From: Candidatus Cellulosilyticum pullistercoris
Lineage (GTDB): Bacteria; Bacillota; Clostridia; Lachnospirales; Cellulosilyticaceae
NCBI GenBank assembly: GCA_018883705.1
Contig: JAHLFQ010000220.1
Location: forward strand, 1 to 6,617
Length of the DNA: 6,617 nt
Direction of reading: 5' to 3'
Shown: piece by piece, positions 1 to 5,901 of the stretch
Position numbering within the stretch: position 1 is the stretch's first letter
Layout: each line of letters opens with the position of its first letter
Program-made: the position numbers and the translations under genes
Notes under the pieces: generated by a model
Database searches by the model: none
Seen by the model: the letters and a program-made list of their open reading frames with translations, nothing else
What the model was told of the DNA's origin: nothing

Positions 1-28
1 TAAGTAGGCGCTCTTTATCAATTTAGGA

Positions 29-538
29 TTATTCTGTTATAAAAGAAAGCTCGATGCTCTTAGTATCTGTTTGAAGTTGTGTAAGTTTCACGCCAGCAGC
101 TTCAAACATTCTCTTAGAAGCCTTAACAGCATCAGAGGCTGCATATTTATCTGAAAGATAAATGACTTCACGAATTCCAGATTGGATAATAGCCTTGCAG
201 CATTCATTGCAAGGGAAGAGTGCGACATAGATTTTAGCACCAACTAATGATTTACCACGTGCATTTAAGATGGCATTAAGCTCTGCATGGACCACAAAAG
301 GATATTTTGTATCTAGGAAATCTCCTTCTCTATCCCAAGAGAACTCATCATCTGAGCAGCCCATAGGCATACCGTTATACCCCACACTAAGAATTGTGTT
401 ATGACTAAAGTTATCGGGTGCATCACCGCTTACAATGCAAGCCCCTACCTGAGTATTAGGATCTTTACTTCTCTTAGCTGCTAATAGTGCGATACCCATA
501 AAGTAATCATCCCATGAAATGTAATCTTCTCGTTTCAT
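29..538 (-). CDS. dCMP deaminase (zinc-dependent deoxycytidylate deaminase)
   Basis: Deaminates dCMP to dUMP in the cytoplasm, feeding thymidylate synthase. The 169-residue protein has the full zinc signature: HAE at residues 84-86 (H84 zinc ligand, E86 proton shuttle) and PCNEC at 109-113 (C110 and C113 zinc ligands). The stretch GYNGMPMGCSDD (53-64) with the following DTKYP (76-80) is typical of true dCMP deaminases rather than cytidine or tRNA deaminases, and length fits the family. The start is fixed by AGGAGG on the minus strand (546-551), 7 nt before the ATG. Residues 37-47 look a little longer than usual for this loop, a minor oddity. It is divergent from nrdAB, which fits a joint role in dNTP supply. 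Family members are commonly activated by dCTP and inhibited by dTTP; whether this one is cannot be seen. Some Firmicutes relatives are called comEB, but no competence context is present. Confidence 0.95.
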   Translation of the reverse strand: MKREDYISWDDYFMGIALLAAKRSKDPNTQVGACIVSGDAPDNFSHNTILSVGYNGMPMGCSDDEFSWDREGDFLDTKYPFVVHAELNAILNARGKSLVGAKIYVALFPCNECCKAIIQSGIREVIYLSDKYAASDAVKASKRMFEAAGVKLTQLQTDTKSIELSFITE

Positions 539-545
539 TTGTTAG

Positions 546-551
546 CCTCCT
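546..551 (-). promoter_or_regulatory. Ribosome binding site of the dCMP deaminase gene
   Basis: CCTCCT on the plus strand reads AGGAGG on the minus strand, a perfect Shine-Dalgarno core 7 nt upstream of the ATG at 538. It almost touches the palindrome at 552-573, so folding of that palindrome in the mRNA could affect access to it (inference). Confidence 0.85.
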
Positions 552-573
552 AGATTATTTTGTAAAATAATCT
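552..573. promoter_or_regulatory. Perfect 10+10 bp palindrome in the dCMP deaminase 5' leader
   Basis: AGATTATTTT (552-561) and AAAATAATCT (564-573) are exact reverse complements around a 2-nt centre (GT). It lies downstream of the predicted minus-strand promoter and directly upstream of the AGGAGG of the deaminase gene. It could be a dimeric repressor operator or an mRNA hairpin near the ribosome binding site. On the plus strand it is followed by a T run (573-578), but no plus-strand gene enters from the left, so a terminator role there is unlikely. I do not recognise it as a known operator class. Confidence 0.5.
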
Positions 574-609
574 TTTTTGAATTCGTACACATTTTTATGT
601 TTATAAATA

Positions 610-625
610 ATACTAAGTATAGTAT
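610..625. promoter_or_regulatory. Candidate operator, NrdR-box-like 16-bp palindrome
   Basis: ATACTA (610-615) and TAGTAT (620-625) are exact inverted repeats around 4 nt. By my hand count it matches 12 of 16 positions of the NrdR box consensus as I remember it (ACACWATATATWGTGT). NrdR is the nucleotide-sensing repressor of ribonucleotide reductase genes and usually binds two such boxes. A second box at the usual spacing is poor: 642-657 keeps only ACTAT on one side. The site covers the -10 of the deaminase promoter, a sensible place for repression. Identification as NrdR is inference. Confidence 0.4.
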
Positions 626-644
626 GAAATTAAAGGGGATTCAA
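616..644 (-). promoter_or_regulatory. Sigma-A-type promoter for the dCMP deaminase gene
   Basis: Read on the minus strand, a -35 TTGAAT (639-644) is followed after exactly 17 bp by a -10 TATACT (616-621). Both hexamers are close to the vegetative consensus. Transcription would start near 609, giving a leader of about 70 nt that carries the palindrome at 552-573. The -10 lies inside the 16-bp palindrome at 610-625. Prediction only. Confidence 0.6.
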
Positions 645-676
645 CTATTAGAAGATGTATTTGTTAAATTTAAACA

Positions 677-702
677 ACTATAATCTTATTATTTTTTATA
701 GT
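677..702. promoter_or_regulatory. Inverted repeat ACTATAA-N12-TTATAGT upstream of nrdA
   Basis: ACTATAA (677-683) and TTATAGT (696-702) are exact reverse complements separated by 12 bp. The right arm overlaps the region where the -35 of the candidate nrdA promoter would lie, so it could be an operator. In sequence this AT-rich a 7-bp repeat can occur by chance. Confidence 0.25.
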
Positions 703-721
703 ATATCTATCGGGATTTGTG

Positions 722-727
722 TATAAT
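722..727 (+). promoter_or_regulatory. Candidate -10 element for nrdAB
   Basis: A perfect TATAAT at 722-727 is preceded by TGTG (718-721), but the 17-bp upstream hexamer (699-704, TAGTAT) is a poor -35. If used, transcription would start near 734 and leave a leader of about 137 nt before nrdA. Another TATAAT at 679-684 also lacks a good -35. The nrdA promoter is therefore not settled. Confidence 0.3.
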
Positions 728-870
728 AGAGAGCATATAAAGAATAATTATTATCTATAAATATAACATTTTAAAAGATACATTTAATCTAAACTAGCAT
801 AACCTCATATATAAAAGTAAAGTGGGAGATTATACCTAGCACTATGAGTAATAGAAAGGATGGGGATTAG

Positions 871-3162
871 GTGAAAATTCAAATTAAAAAGAGAGATGGT
901 AGATTAGAAGAGCTTTGTGCTGCAAAAACAAAAAAGATGGTGGAATTTGCCTGCAGAGACTTAGTAGGATGTGATCCAATAGAGCTTGAATTAGATGCAA
1001 AAATTCAATTTAGAAATGGTATGAGTACAAGGGAGATTCAAAAGATACTCATTCAAACAGCTATTGAGAAGGTAATCGCAATTGAAGAGGATGCCTATGG
1101 TAATCAGATTAAGAAAACACATACTAACTGGCAATATGTAGCAGCAAGGCTTCTAGCTTATGACTTATATAAAGAAGCAGCTATTCAAAGAGGCTACAAT
1201 CATTTTGGATATGGAAACTATGAAGTCTTATTTGAGAAACTTATAGATATGGGGCTTTATGGTTCATACTTAAGAGAAAATTATACAAAAGAGGAAGTTC
1301 ATGAACTTGCAGCTTATATTAAGCCAGAAAGAGATGAACTTTTTAATTATGAAGGCATCAAACTTCTTAGCGATAGATATCTTGTTAAAGGATTTAATAA
1401 AGAAGTATTAGAATTGCCTCAAGAAAGATTCCTAACCATTGCGATGCATCTTGCTATTCCTGAGGGAAATAAAAAAGTTTATTATGCAAAAGCATTCTAT
1501 GATCTTTTAAGTAAGCTAAAGATGACGGTTGCAACACCAACCTTAGCTAATGCAGGAACAGCATTTTATCAACTGAGTAGTTGTTTTATTTCTACGGTGG
1601 GAGATAATTTATGGTCTATTTATGATGTTAATCAAAAGTTCTCACAGGTTTCTAAGCATGGAGGGGCATTAGGGATTTATTTAGGGAAAGTAAGAGCACT
1701 AAATAGTGAAATTCGTGGTATAAAAAATTCCTCAGGTGGTGTTATTCCATGGGCACGTTTATATAATGATACAGCAGTAGCAGTAGATCAATTAGGACGT
1801 AGAAAAGGAAGTGCTTCTGTTACTTTAGATATTTGGCATAAGGATATCTATGACTTCTTAGATCTTAGAACGAATAATGGGGATGATAGAAGGAAGGCAC
1901 ATGATATTTTCCCAGCGGTCAGTATTCCAGATTTATTTATGGAAAGGCTAGAAAGAAGAGAAAATTGGTCTTTATTTGATCCTTATATGGTACAAAAAAT
2001 AATGGGATTTGCTTTAGAAGATGTGTATGATGAGGTGGATAAGAAAGTATTTACCGAAAGATATTTAGCATGTGAAGCACATCCAGAATTAGAACGTATT
2101 ACGGTACCATGCCTAGAAGTGATGAAAAAAATTATGATTAGTGCGGTAGAAACAGGTACACCTTTCATCTTCTTTAGAGATACGGTAAATCGTGCCAATC
2201 CAAATAAACATGCAGGTATGATTTACGCTTCTAATCTTTGTCATGAAATCGCTCAAAATATGAGTGAAAGTTCACTTATTGAGGAGAGCATTACAGATGA
2301 AAATGGTCAGACAGAGATTATTACTAGGGTAAAAGCTGGAGATATGGTAACTTGTAATCTAAACTCTGTTAACTTAGGAAAAGTAGAGTTAGAAGAGCTT
2401 AAAGATTGTATCCCACTTCAAATTAGAATGTTAGATAATGTGATTACGCTTAATAAACTGCCTGTTAAAGAAGCAGAAGTAACAAGCGATAAGTACCGAG
2501 CTATTGGACTTGGGACAAGTGGTTACCATCATTATTTAGCTAATCATGATATTATGTGGGAAAGTGAGGAGCATCTTGAAGTAGCAGATAAGCTCTTTGA
2601 AGAAATTGCTTATCAAGCAATAAAAGCTTCTATGGAACTTGCTAAAGAGAAAGGAGCCTATGCAGCTTTTGAAGGTTCTACTTGGCAAACAGGTGCTTAT
2701 TTTGAAGAAAGAGGCTATACTTCTCCAAGATGGCAAGCACTAAGAGAAGAGGTAGCAAAGTATGGGCTTCGTAATGGATATATAATGGCGGTAGCACCAA
2801 CAGGTAGCACTTCTAATATTGCTAATACGACAGCAGGGATTGATCCAATTTTTAAGAAATTCTTTATTGAAGAAAAGAAAGGCAGCTTTACACCTAAGAC
2901 AGCACCTGATCTTTGTGCAGAGAATTTCTGGCTTTATAAAGAAGCACACCATATTGACCAAAGCTGGAGTATTAAGGCTTGTGGCATTAGACAACGCCAT
3001 ATCGATCAGGCACAATCTTTCAATCTGTATATCACACCTGAGGTAAGTGCAAAAGATATTTTGGAGATGTATATACAGTCTTGGAAAAATGGTGTGAAAA
3101 CCTTATATTATGTGCGCAATCAATCTCTTGAAATGGATGAATGTACAAGTTGTTCTAGCTAG
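871..3162 (+). CDS. nrdA: Ribonucleoside-diphosphate reductase class Ia, alpha (large) subunit
   Basis: Catalytic subunit reducing NDPs to dNDPs, working with NrdB. At 763 residues it is almost the length of E. coli NrdA. An N-terminal ATP-cone (about 1-95, opening with KKRDGR at 6-11) suggests dATP/ATP activity control and separates it from NrdE, which normally lacks a full cone. Active-site residues can be placed: C238 in QLSSCF, N455, C457 and E459 in NLCHE, and C495 in VTCNL as the redox partner of C238. The radical-transfer pair Y746-Y747 sits in TLYY, and the C-terminal tail has C758 and C761 for thioredoxin or glutaredoxin reduction. Start is GTG: an in-frame TAG (868-870) directly precedes it, AAAGGA (855-860) lies 10 nt upstream, and the protein begins as family members do. 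It is the first gene of an operon with nrdB, 35 nt downstream. Class I enzymes need oxygen for radical formation, notable in a clostridial setting. Confidence 0.97.
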   Translation: MKIQIKKRDGRLEELCAAKTKKMVEFACRDLVGCDPIELELDAKIQFRNGMSTREIQKILIQTAIEKVIAIEEDAYGNQIKKTHTNWQYVAARLLAYDLYKEAAIQRGYNHFGYGNYEVLFEKLIDMGLYGSYLRENYTKEEVHELAAYIKPERDELFNYEGIKLLSDRYLVKGFNKEVLELPQERFLTIAMHLAIPEGNKKVYYAKAFYDLLSKLKMTVATPTLANAGTAFYQLSSCFISTVGDNLWSIYDVNQKFSQVSKHGGALGIYLGKVRALNSEIRGIKNSSGGVIPWARLYNDTAVAVDQLGRRKGSASVTLDIWHKDIYDFLDLRTNNGDDRRKAHDIFPAVSIPDLFMERLERRENWSLFDPYMVQKIMGFALEDVYDEVDKKVFTERYLACEAHPELERITVPCLEVMKKIMISAVETGTPFIFFRDTVNRANPNKHAGMIYASNLCHEIAQNMSESSLIEESITDENGQTEIITRVKAGDMVTCNLNSVNLGKVELEELKDCIPLQIRMLDNVITLNKLPVKEAEVTSDKYRAIGLGTSGYHHYLANHDIMWESEEHLEVADKLFEEIAYQAIKASMELAKEKGAYAAFEGSTWQTGAYFEERGYTSPRWQALREEVAKYGLRNGYIMAVAPTGSTSNIANTTAGIDPIFKKFFIEEKKGSFTPKTAPDLCAENFWLYKEAHHIDQSWSIKACGIRQRHIDQAQSFNLYITPEVSAKDILEMYIQSWKNGVKTLYYVRNQSLEMDECTSCSS

Positions 3163-3184
3163 AGCAAATTAAAAGAATTTAAGT

Positions 3185-3192
3185 AGAAGGGG
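3185..3192 (+). promoter_or_regulatory. Ribosome binding site that decides the nrdB start
   Basis: AGAAGGGG at 3185-3192 overlaps the first base of a possible GTG start at 3192, which therefore cannot be used with it. The ATG codons at 3198 and 3201 lie 5 and 8 nt downstream, both workable distances. Translation should thus begin at 3198 or 3201, two or three codons inside the longest open frame. Confidence 0.7.
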
Positions 3193-3197
3193 TGTTA

Positions 3198-4229
3198 ATG
3201 ATGTTAAAAAAACGTATATTTAATGAGCAAGGTGAGAGAGGTACACAATCTATTATTGGGGGAAATACTACTAATTTAAGAGAGTGGAATCGTATTAAGT
3301 ATGACTGGGCTCAAACCCTTTACCGAACCATGCTCAATAACTTTTGGATTCCAGAAGAAATTTCTCTTAACGAGGATGTAAAAGGATTTCCATACTTAAC
3401 AGAAGGAGAGAGAAGAGCTTTTGATAAAATTATTTCTTTCTTAAACTTCCTTGATTCTATACAAAGTGAGAATCTACCACATTTATCAAGATATATTACG
3501 GCACCAGAAGTTGCTTCATTACTTAACCTTCAGGCTTTTCAAGAAGAAATTCACGCTCAAAGTTATTCTTATGTATTAGATACAGTGACTAATCCAATTA
3601 CAAGAGATAGTATTTACGATCAGTGGAGAGAAGATGAGCATTTATTAAAGCGTAATAAATTTATTGCGGGAATTTATGAGGCTTTTAATGAAGTACCTAA
3701 TGAAGAAAATTTCTTAAGAACCATTATGGCAAACTATATTTTAGAAGGAATTTATTTCTACTCAGGATTTAGTTTCTTCTATACCCTAGCAAGACAAGGT
3801 AAAATGACTGCAACAAGTACAGTATTTAAATATATCAATAGAGATGAAATTACTCACCTTGTACTTTTCCAAAACATCATTAAAGAAGTGAAAAAGGAAA
3901 ATCCAGAACTTTTCACAAAGGCACTTGAAGAAGAATTTAGAGAAATGATGCGTACAGGAGTCGAACATGAGATTGCTTGGGGACAATATGTGACAGGTAA
4001 TGAAATTATGGGTATTAATGATAACCTTATTGATGCATACATTAAATATTTATCTAATCAACGCTTAAAGGCAATTGGACTTGAGATTTTATATCCAGAA
4101 ATTACAGAGCATCCGATGGCTTGGATTGAAGGGTTTTCTAAGCTAAATAATACCAAGACAGACTTTTTTGAAGCTAAGGTAACCAATTATACGAAAGCAG
4201 CTGCTTTTGACTTTGATAGCCTAGAATAG
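3198..4229 (+). CDS. nrdB: Ribonucleoside-diphosphate reductase class Ia, beta (radical) subunit
   Basis: Diiron-tyrosyl radical subunit partnering NrdA. Counted from the ATG at 3198 (343 residues), all metal ligands are present: D86 (in FLDSIQ), E116 and H119 (in EEIH), E183 (in ILEGIYFY), E217 and H220 (in RDEITH). The radical tyrosine is Y123, four residues after H119 as in E. coli (H118/Y122), so this is a normal tyrosyl-radical enzyme rather than a Phe-substituted class Ic form. W50 in NFWIPEE matches the W48 position of E. coli, and Y331 near the C-terminus is the likely interface tyrosine of the radical path. It is somewhat shorter than E. coli NrdB (376) but within family range. The start follows the AGAAGGGG at 3185-3192; the ATG at 3201 is equally possible. 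It ends 47 nt before a strong terminator. No nrdI or thioredoxin-like gene is adjacent, consistent with Ia rather than Ib. Confidence 0.96.
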   Translation: MMLKKRIFNEQGERGTQSIIGGNTTNLREWNRIKYDWAQTLYRTMLNNFWIPEEISLNEDVKGFPYLTEGERRAFDKIISFLNFLDSIQSENLPHLSRYITAPEVASLLNLQAFQEEIHAQSYSYVLDTVTNPITRDSIYDQWREDEHLLKRNKFIAGIYEAFNEVPNEENFLRTIMANYILEGIYFYSGFSFFYTLARQGKMTATSTVFKYINRDEITHLVLFQNIIKEVKKENPELFTKALEEEFREMMRTGVEHEIAWGQYVTGNEIMGINDNLIDAYIKYLSNQRLKAIGLEILYPEITEHPMAWIEGFSKLNNTKTDFFEAKVTNYTKAAAFDFDSLE

Positions 4230-4276
4230 GTAAAGATCATATAAGATGAAAATAAAATATAAATAAAATTAAAAAG

Positions 4277-4316
4277 CAGACACCTTTTTATGAGAGATAA
4301 AGGGGTGTCTGTTTTT
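4277..4316 (+). terminator. Intrinsic terminator of the nrdAB operon
   Basis: A 15-bp stem pairs 4277-4291 with 4297-4311 (CAGACACC against GGTGTCTG, continued by two G-T wobbles and five A-T pairs), with a GAGAG loop and a run of five T at 4312-4316. An A run at 4271-4275 precedes it, so it could also stop transcription from the right. Confidence 0.92.
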
Positions 4317-4338
4317 AGTTCATGCTAAAAAACGATAG

Positions 4339-5148
4339 TTGCATAAGAAATTTTTACTTAAAGGATATACTATTCCAGAGTTAACCTTTAAAAATCTTCA
4401 TCCTACTGAGTTACCAATTTGGCCACTTATGTTTATTACCGTAGCCTGTGGAGCAATCTCTGGGTTTCACGCGACGCAGTCTCCCATGATGGCTAGATGC
4501 TTAAAAACTGAAAAAGATGGTCGTAAGGTATTTTATGGTGCTATGATTGCAGAAGGTGTCATTGCACTTATTTGGGCAGCAGCAGTAGCGTTCTACGAAT
4601 CAACAGGTGGACTTCAAGCCGCACTAACTCATATGGGCGGCCAATCTGGAGTTGTTTATGATATTACCTTTGGCTTGTTAGGACCTATTGGCGGAGTACT
4701 TGCGATTGTTGGAGTTGTAGCCTGTCCGATTACCTCTGGAGATACAGCTTTTAGAAGTGCACGTTTAACTTTAGCGGATTGGTTTAAAATTGATCAGAAA
4801 GATATCAAGAAACGTTTGGCTATTTCTATTCCGTTACTGGGTATAGGTGGCATTTTATCACAAGTTGATTTTAATATTATTTGGAGATATTTCTCTTGGT
4901 CTAATCAGACACTTGCTATGATGGCGCTATGGGCAGCGGCTGTTTACCTTGTTAAGCAAAAGAGTACACATCTTATTGCAACGATTCCTGCAACTTTTAT
5001 GTCAGCTGTATCATGTACGTATTTACTTTGCGCTGAAGAAGGGTTTAAGTTGTCTATGAGTATTGCTTATCCAGTTGGTGTTATTTTTGCAGTCGTATGT
5101 CTTATTATTTTCTTTATCACAACGAGAAAGTATACAGTAAAGCAATAA
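4339..5148 (+). pseudogene. cstA: 5'-truncated CstA-family carbon starvation/peptide permease remnant
   Basis: CstA proteins are inner-membrane permeases linked to peptide or pyruvate uptake. The open stretch (269 residues read from a TTG) matches the C-terminal half of the shorter clostridial-type CstA, which I recall as roughly 470 residues. Recognisable blocks are LPIWPLMFITVACGAISGFH (25-44), ACPITSGDTAFRSARLTLADW (within 128-148) and WRYFSWSNQTLAMMALW (182-198). About seven hydrophobic segments remain (near 27-44, 66-86, 109-131, 160-181, 186-205, 211-231, 239-261). About 200 N-terminal residues and their helices are missing. An in-frame TAG (4336-4338) sits directly before the TTG, there is no ribosome binding site, and the nrdAB terminator lies just upstream, so expression is unlikely. 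Family-like sequence starts within the first ten codons, placing the break near 4340-4365. The remaining frame is open to a normal C-terminus, suggesting a fairly recent loss. Confidence 0.85.
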
Positions 5149-5338
5149 AGTTCTAGATAGGGCGCTGAGATATCGGATAAGTATAAAATAGGTTAAAAAT
5201 TTGATGAAAAATTAAATTTGAATAAATGGTAGGAAGACGCCTCATAATAAGAAAGTAACTTACGAAATAAAAAGTTTATAAAAAAGAATTTAAAGATAAT
5301 CAAGACATGATGATATGTGACAAGAGAGGAATTTTCTT
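5149..5338 (+). other. Intergenic region before the acidic-protein gene
   Basis: This 190-bp AT-rich stretch has no gene. A weak promoter candidate is TTGAAT (5218-5223) with CATAAT (5243-5248), but the 19-bp spacing is long. AGAGAGGA at 5323-5330 is the ribosome binding site of the next gene. No intrinsic terminator is obvious after the cstA remnant. Confidence 0.4.
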
Positions 5339-5776
5339 ATGAAATATGTGGTACTTTCTCAAGATCAAAGACTGATTTGCTTTGACCATAGTGACCAAGT
5401 AACAGAATATTGTTTAGAAAAAGACAATGATTCACTCAATGAGTACTGTGAAGAGCGCGGTTATGTGTATGCAGATATGACACCTACAGAAATCGGTCAA
5501 CTTTATGTAGAAATAGGTGCAGTTTATGGAGGATGCAAGATATTTGAAACAAGGGATGTTTTAAATGTAATGAAGGAAAATGGGGTTCAAGAAGCAATCA
5601 TTGATAAAGCTAATCATTTATTTAATGATAGAAGTCTTAATGAAGAAATCCCATGTCCAGGTTTTCTAGAGGATATTCTGGGGGAACTTACACCTCTTAC
5701 ACCAGCTGAACTAAGTGATGGCGTTTATTTTATGGAAAATATTGATGCGCCTAATGATGAAAAAGATAATGGTTAA
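5339..5776 (+). CDS. Hypothetical acidic protein, 145 residues
   Basis: I do not recognise this protein. The gene looks real: AGGA (5327-5330, within AGAGAGGA) lies 8 nt before the ATG, and a strong terminator follows 4 nt after the stop. The product is soluble, with no signal peptide or membrane segment, and very acidic: I count about 31 Asp/Glu against 10 Lys/Arg. Five cysteines (C14, C25, C37, C66, C106) are scattered without a metal-binding spacing. The first 20 residues could form a short beta hairpin, the middle (about 47-100) looks helical, and the last 15 are charged and probably disordered. It appears to be a single-gene unit between two decayed genes. A cytoplasmic accessory or inhibitor protein is possible, but nothing in the sequence assigns a function. 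Confidence 0.75.
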   Translation: MKYVVLSQDQRLICFDHSDQVTEYCLEKDNDSLNEYCEERGYVYADMTPTEIGQLYVEIGAVYGGCKIFETRDVLNVMKENGVQEAIIDKANHLFNDRSLNEEIPCPGFLEDILGELTPLTPAELSDGVYFMENIDAPNDEKDNG

Positions 5777-5780
5777 TAAG

Positions 5781-5820
5781 AAGGCTATTAAAATACAGCG
5801 ATGTATTTTAATAGTCTTTT
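5781..5820 (+). terminator. Intrinsic terminator after the acidic-protein gene
   Basis: A 17-bp stem pairs 5781-5797 with 5802-5818, containing one G-T wobble, and is capped by a GCGA tetraloop (GNRA type) at 5798-5801. T-rich sequence follows (5817-5820, then ATATTT). The AT-rich lower stem and short T run make it slightly weaker than the nrdAB terminator. Confidence 0.88.
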
Positions 5821-5852
5821 ATATTTGCGTTATAATAATTTTAAGTTTTTTA

Positions 5853-5883
5853 TTGACTTTAACGTTGCGTAAAGGTTTAGGAT
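5853..5883 (+). promoter_or_regulatory. MerR-type promoter/operator with 19-bp spacer
   Basis: A -35 TTGACT (5853-5858) and a -10 TAGGAT (5878-5883) are 19 bp apart, the overlong spacing typical of promoters that MerR-family activators untwist. The spacer is filled by an imperfect palindrome at 5856-5876 (ACG-TTG-CGT core, 7 of 9 pairs matched), similar to the AACGTTGCGT operators of TipA/Mta-type regulators as I remember them. It directly precedes the TipAS remnant, so it is the autoregulatory promoter of that gene. Confidence 0.75.
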
Positions 5884-5901
5884 AATAATTAGGAGGGAAC
5901 A

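Larger units (their letters stand above)
539..870. other. Divergent intergenic region between dCMP deaminase and nrdA
   Basis: This 332-bp, very AT-rich stretch has no credible gene. From left to right it holds the deaminase ribosome binding site, a 10+10 bp palindrome, a 16-bp NrdR-like palindrome overlapping the deaminase promoter, a 7-bp inverted repeat (677-702), a candidate nrdA -10 (722-727) and the nrdA ribosome binding site. I see no recognisable riboswitch, and a cobalamin riboswitch is not expected for a class Ia enzyme. Between about 735 and 850 I see nothing specific. Confidence 0.7.

Noticed and set aside
1..28. Sequence downstream of the dCMP deaminase stop, considered as a terminator or the end of another gene
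   Set aside because: Only 28 bases are available, with no complete hairpin or assignable frame.
656..727. A 23-codon frame starting at ATG 656 in the divergent region, encoding a hydrophobic peptide
   Set aside because: The nearest purine-rich ribosome-binding-like stretch (AAAGGGGA, 633-640) is too far upstream, the codons are what AT-rich DNA gives by chance, and the frame overlaps the inverted repeat at 677-702.
743..752. Perfect 10-bp palindrome AATAATTATT upstream of nrdA
   Set aside because: It is made only of A and T in a very AT-rich stretch, where such short palindromes are expected by chance.
844..870. An 8-codon frame ATG..TAG ending exactly before the nrdA GTG, a possible leader peptide
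   Set aside because: It has no well-placed ribosome binding site of its own and no informative codons; it is more simply the nrdA ribosome binding region, and mainly shows that nrdA cannot start further upstream in this frame.
1983..2198. Minus-strand open frame inside nrdA (71 codons), with similar ones at 2536-2736 and 2740-3015
   Set aside because: They are antisense shadows of a well-supported gene, with no ribosome binding sites and no recognisable protein features.
3786..4042. Minus-strand open frames inside nrdB
   Set aside because: They are shadows of the conserved nrdB reading frame, without start signals.
5202..5219. Inverted AAATTT repeats in the gap after the cstA remnant, considered as a terminator
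   Set aside because: The stem would be six weak A-T pairs with no following T run, too unstable to act as an intrinsic terminator.
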